Assembly (NCBI RefSeq): GCF_000166275.1
Contig: NZ_CM001023.1
Coordinates: 868,001 to 932,000, forward strand
Origin: Algoriphagus machipongonensis
GTDB lineage: Bacteria; Bacteroidota; Bacteroidia; Cytophagales; Cyclobacteriaceae
Reading direction: 5' to 3'
DNA: 64,000 nt
The first letter of the stretch is position 1. Each line of letters opens with the position of its first letter. The position numbers and the translations under genes are program-made. Below the pieces are notes generated by a model. The model made no database searches and was not told the DNA's origin. It saw only the letters and a program-made list of their open reading frames with translations. Positions 60,735-64,000 of this stretch are shown here, one piece after another.

Positions 60735-61499
60735 TGCGACAATGGGTTCGTTGAAAGGTTTGGCATGACCCAAGATTAAGATGGAATCAGAACCTGCCTG
60801 TACCTCTAGATTTACTTCGCCCGTTTCAAATTCGACTAGGTTTCTATAAGGTACTTCTTGCCCGTTTACTTTTAATTCACCTCTCACTACATAGAAGAAA
60901 ATGTTCTCTCCAGCAGGTATGGTTTTTTGAAATTTACCACCTTCCTGTAGATAAATGGTGCTCATGTTTAGAGGGAAGGAAGCTTCAAATGCGCCTTTTG
61001 CATCATTCCAATTACCAAAAAGTTGTTGAACTTTTACTTTCCCATCATCAAGTTTAAAGTTGGTGATTTCATCCTCCTGTAAACCCACATATACCGGCTT
61101 AGTCATCTTAAGTTTAGCCGGTAAGTTCAGCCAAAGTTGAAGAATCTCTAGGTCTCCTCCTTTTTCTTTAAACTCGGAACTGCTGACTTCGGAGTGGATC
61201 AATCCGCTTCCAGCTGTCATATATTGCACTCCTCCTGGGCCAATCACTGATTCACCGCCTGAAGAGTCTAAGTGCATAATGTCCCCTTCAAGAATAAATG
61301 TGACGGTCTCCATTCCTCTATGGGGATGTGGACCGAATGGTAGCCCATTATTGTGTGGAGGGTAGGTCTGAAATCCATGATGATTCAAAAAGATGAAGGG
61401 ATCTATTTGCTCTAGTTGTCTGGTGGGCATTGGACTATAGGTGACCAGATCAGCAATAGGTCTATATTCTGCTTTATGTATTTTTTTAATAGTACTCAT
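60645..61499 (-). CDS. Pirin-family bicupin protein
   Basis: The 284-aa protein has the pirin N-terminal cupin with its metal ligands: GLPFGPHPHRGMETVTFILEG (His residues at about 56 and 58), GLIHSEVSS (His) and a Glu nearby. The C-terminal pirin domain lies about 175-270. Pirins are iron-binding; some act as quercetin dioxygenases and others as regulators. The function here is not readable. Its C-terminal 30 codons are duplicated at 59339-59428. It formerly converged with the DUF2520 gene. Confidence 0.9.
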   Translation of the reverse strand: MSTIKKIHKAEYRPIADLVTYSPMPTRQLEQIDPFIFLNHHGFQTYPPHNNGLPFGPHPHRGMETVTFILEGDIMHLDSSGGESVIGPGGVQYMTAGSGLIHSEVSSSEFKEKGGDLEILQLWLNLPAKLKMTKPVYVGLQEDEITNFKLDDGKVKVQQLFGNWNDAKGAFEASFPLNMSTIYLQEGGKFQKTIPAGENIFFYVVRGELKVNGQEVPYRNLVEFETGEVNLEVQAGSDSILILGHAKPFNEPIVAQGPFVMNTVEQIQEAYDDYQNGKFGTWSH

Positions 61500-61570
61500 G
61501 ATAGTTCATTTTTGATGTATATACATGTAATTGCATTCGAGCTAAAAAAGTTTGATTCAAACAGCTTTTT

Positions 61571-62863
61571 TTACTGAAGTTTTTCGTCTAACATCAATAG
61601 GGAGTTTAGCAGAACATTAGCACCATTTGCAATAGCCTCAGGTGAAGAAAATTCTTCAGGGGAATGACTGATTCCGTTTTTACTAGGGATGAAAATCATA
61701 CCGATAGGAGCGATATTTGCCATTTCCTGGGCATCATGTCCAGCTCCACTCGGGAGGTATTTATAAGAAAGCCCAAGCTCCTTGCTGGCATTTTCAATAA
61801 CAGCCTGAATTTCAGGATTGGCTAATGCAGGTTTACTTGCTACTTCCGTGTGTTCAACAGAAACTTCAGTACCACTCTCTGCCGCAAGTTCCTTTGCCTT
61901 CATTGCTATCACCTCATAGATTTCCCATATTTTTTCTGAAGATAAATCTCTGATTTCCACATTGAGTTTTACTTCCCCCGGGATCACATTGCCTGCACCC
62001 GGGAAAGCTTCAATTTTACCGACTGTTGCAACCTGCGCTCCCTCAAAGGACTTGACTATTTCATTGACAGCCAAAATCAGTTTAGCAGCAGGAATCATCG
62101 GGTCTTTGCGCATATTCATCGGAGTAGTTCCAGCATGGTTTGCAAACCCCTTGAAAGTAAACTCCCACCATTCGATTGCTACAATTCCTTCCACAACCCC
62201 AATATCTAGGCCTTCACGGTCTAAATTGCCTCCTTGTTCAATATGTAGCTCTAAGAATGCAGCTATATCACCAGGAGCTCTTTCCATTTCAGAGATCCTA
62301 TCTGGATTGCCTCCTAATGCAAGGATTCCCTCGTATTGTGTAAGCCCACTGCTACTTTTTACCTTCAGTGCTTCTTCGGTTAATTGGCCTACAATAGCTC
62401 GACTTCCCACAACTCCCCCTTCTTCATTACTAAAAATGATTACTTCCAGAGGATGTTTTGTTTGTATTTTCTGATCATTTAAAGTCTGTATGACCTCGAT
62501 AGCACTCATAGATCCTACGGGTCCATCATAATCTCCTCCATTGGGTACTTCATCTATGTGAGAACCAAAAGCTATGGCCTTTAAACCTGCTTCAGTTCCA
62601 TTTCTTTTCCCAATGATATTGCCAGCAAAATCCACAGAAACTTCCATGTCTGCGGCTTCCATCAATTCCATGACATAGGCTCTACCTTCAATATCGTATT
62701 CACTAAAAGCGATTCGGTCCGAACCTCCAGCTTCATTTTTTCCAAAAGTGGCGAGCTTTTGAATAGAGCTGTTTAATCTATTGGCGTTGACTTGTAGCTT
62801 AGATTGAGCGGCTGAAGTGCTAATAGAAGCAATGAATAAAAGGGCGATAAAAAGTTTAGACAT
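61571..62863 (-). CDS. Secreted M20-family amidohydrolase (carbamoylase/allantoate-type)
   Basis: The roughly 430-aa protein has a signal peptide (MSKLFIALLFIASISTSAAQ). The metal-binding core of Zn-dependent hydrolases follows: AIAFGSHIDEVPNGGDYDGPVG, IFSNEEGGVVGSRAIVG (Glu pair), FLELHIEQGGNLDREGLDIG and FANHAGTTPMNMRKDPM, and LPSGAGHDAQEMANI near the end. Family members hydrolyse N-carbamoyl amino acids, beta-ureidopropionate or allantoate. A periplasmic location is unusual for these and suggests scavenging. The frame is open to a TTG at 62890, but the ATG at 62863 gives the proper signal peptide. Confidence 0.88.
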   Translation of the reverse strand: MSKLFIALLFIASISTSAAQSKLQVNANRLNSSIQKLATFGKNEAGGSDRIAFSEYDIEGRAYVMELMEAADMEVSVDFAGNIIGKRNGTEAGLKAIAFGSHIDEVPNGGDYDGPVGSMSAIEVIQTLNDQKIQTKHPLEVIIFSNEEGGVVGSRAIVGQLTEEALKVKSSSGLTQYEGILALGGNPDRISEMERAPGDIAAFLELHIEQGGNLDREGLDIGVVEGIVAIEWWEFTFKGFANHAGTTPMNMRKDPMIPAAKLILAVNEIVKSFEGAQVATVGKIEAFPGAGNVIPGEVKLNVEIRDLSSEKIWEIYEVIAMKAKELAAESGTEVSVEHTEVASKPALANPEIQAVIENASKELGLSYKYLPSGAGHDAQEMANIAPIGMIFIPSKNGISHSPEEFSSPEAIANGANVLLNSLLMLDEKLQ

Positions 62864-62923
62864 AATCGTTTTGTATTTCTTCAATTTCAAGAATTCTTAC
62901 TTATGTTCAAATAAACCATAAAA

Positions 62924-62951
62924 AAAACCTCTTCAGGTTTGAAGAGGTTTT
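62924..62951 (-). terminator. Terminator after the desaturase gene
   Basis: A perfect 12-bp stem (AAAACCTCTTCA/TGAAGAGGTTTT) with a 4-nt loop has a run of T residues on the minus strand. It lies 16 bp past the desaturase stop at 62968. Confidence 0.85.
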
Positions 62952-62967
62952 TGCTGTTCGATTGGCA

Positions 62968-63969
62968 TTACTTAAGCCAAGCAAGCTGAATTTCATCTGG
63001 AGCTTTAATTCTATCCGCTACTCTCATGTATCTATCAGAGAGTTTAGCAAGGTAGACTTGGGCTTTTGAAGCGGCATCATTCAAGCCCGTTAAGCTTTCG
63101 ATCTTCCATAAGCTAACCAAGTGGTCTATTATTCTTGCATAATCCCAGCCTGTGTAGATTCCCACTTTTTGTGTAATCTCCGAAAATCTTGTGTAGATCG
63201 ATGGGTTAGGACCACCTTCTCCCATTAAGACTGCAGGCATCACAATTTGTTTTTTCATCATTTTTTCAAAAGCGAGAATGGCTCCGTTAGGGTCAATCTC
63301 AAAGATTTTTGACATAAATGATTTGTAAGCCTTTTCATGTCTAGCTTCATCTCCAGCAATTGTTTTACAAATTCTGGAAAGTACAGGGTCTCCTGCCTTG
63401 TCTGCAAGTTTTCCTGTGTTGACGTGTGATATTTTTGTTGCTCTTTCCTGGAAAGAGGTATAAATCATGGCTTGATATGGATCGCTTTCTGATTTTGGAT
63501 CGAAACCATTGGATAAAAGTCTGTGAATCGTGATTTCAACAGCCTTCATGTCCACCCGGCCAGTCATGTATAAATATTTGTTTAGAAGGTCTCCATGACG
63601 GTTTTCCTCTGCCGTCCAGGATTTAGACCACCTTACCCAGCCTGATGGGGAAAGAAGGCTTCTTTCTTCATTGATTCCTTCAAGAAGGTTGAAGTATGTT
63701 TGATAAGAAGGTAAAGCTTCCTCTGTGATCATATTTCCCACTAGGGAAGTTAGGACAGTGTCTGGAATGCCTTCAGCTCTCTTTTGCAATAGCTTGATTT
63801 CATCATGAATATCAGGATTGCTAAAATCAGGTAAGAAATCTGTTGGTTGCCAGCAAGTCTCAGGATCAACCAAGATATTGTCAACAGCATCTCCCACAAA
63901 GTCATCTAATTGGCTGATAACCTCCATGTTTTTCTCCAGCTCGTAATCTATAGGTTTTGAATTTCTCAT
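62968..63969 (-). CDS. Acyl-ACP desaturase (soluble diiron)
   Basis: The 333-aa protein matches plant-type stearoyl-ACP desaturases. It has both diiron ExxH motifs, WTAEENRHGDLLNKYLYMTG (about residue 125) and IAGDEARHEKAYKSFM (about 210), plus the single Glu ligands in FNLLEGINEERS and near KATKISH. It introduces a double bond into acyl-ACP. A soluble diiron enzyme of this kind is known in several Bacteroidota and actinobacteria. Its ATG lies 31 bp from the window edge, and the terminator is at 62924-62951. Confidence 0.92.
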   Translation of the reverse strand: MRNSKPIDYELEKNMEVISQLDDFVGDAVDNILVDPETCWQPTDFLPDFSNPDIHDEIKLLQKRAEGIPDTVLTSLVGNMITEEALPSYQTYFNLLEGINEERSLLSPSGWVRWSKSWTAEENRHGDLLNKYLYMTGRVDMKAVEITIHRLLSNGFDPKSESDPYQAMIYTSFQERATKISHVNTGKLADKAGDPVLSRICKTIAGDEARHEKAYKSFMSKIFEIDPNGAILAFEKMMKKQIVMPAVLMGEGGPNPSIYTRFSEITQKVGIYTGWDYARIIDHLVSLWKIESLTGLNDAASKAQVYLAKLSDRYMRVADRIKAPDEIQLAWLK

Positions 63970-64000
63970 TGTCTAAAATTCTTTGGTTGAAGTATTTTGA

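Noticed and set aside
61962..62474. 170-aa plus-strand ORF
   Set aside because: It lies wholly opposite the M20 amidohydrolase, which has a full set of catalytic motifs.

Overview
The window is a chromosomal segment from a member of the Bacteroidota, most likely a marine Cytophagia of the Algoriphagus/Cyclobacteriaceae type. The genus is inferred from style, not proven. Evidence for the phylum: a SusC/SusD pair and a TonB receptor next to a DUF4249 lipoprotein; a PorT-like type IX secretion protein beside ubiE/menG; bacillithiol synthesis (bshC); and repeated promoter -7 boxes fitting the Bacteroidota consensus TAnnTTTG. I saw no rRNA or tRNA genes, CRISPR array, prophage or transposase.

Layout. 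1-12.1 kb is mostly minus-strand housekeeping: a PEGA-repeat protein, an M19 dipeptidase, an RsmI-like methyltransferase, an alpha/beta hydrolase, pdxJ, then xerD, pyrD, ftsK and lolA. A plus-strand run yqeY-cvpA-pabA lies inside it. 12.2-31.2 kb is mostly plus strand: aroQ, a class V aminotransferase, marC, rnhA, ubiE-porT, an SDR, a VanX-like lipoprotein, ThuA, NifU, DUF3810, a degenerate M23 protein, then CPBP-DUF2007-cdsA, gdh and psd. Minus-strand genes engB, DUF5606, dusB and an EamA transporter are interspersed. 31.2-34.7 kb (minus) holds two tandem paralogous coiled-coil membrane proteins and an overlapping mnmD-ispF-M16 group. 34.9-37.5 kb holds bshC, a folate cyclo-ligase and a small beta-barrel.

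37.5-49.3 kb is an outer-membrane uptake region: a long AT-rich leader, susC-susD and a third lipoprotein, then a TIG/Kelch lipoprotein, a TonB receptor and a DUF4249 lipoprotein. 49.4-55.7 kb is the 2-oxoglutarate dehydrogenase cluster (sucA, sucB, lpd). A small four-helix-bundle gene bounded by inverted heptanucleotide repeats is wedged between sucB and lpd. 55.9-64 kb holds a plug/macroglobulin-like surface protein, a DUF2520 Rossmann protein, a pirin, an M20 amidohydrolase and an acyl-ACP desaturase.

The most striking non-housekeeping signal is at 59.2-60.7 kb. A near-perfect 184-bp direct repeat flanks a 1.1-kb AT-rich insert carrying one orphan lipoprotein gene. Each repeat copy contains the 3' ends of both formerly adjacent convergent genes, so the insertion left a fragment of each neighbour on the far side. 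Other signals worth checking are the four-helix cassette in the suc cluster, a terminator-like hairpin inside the DUF3810 coding sequence, a hairpin abutting the GTG start of pyrD, a nested hairpin before susC, and the tandem coiled-coil paralogs.
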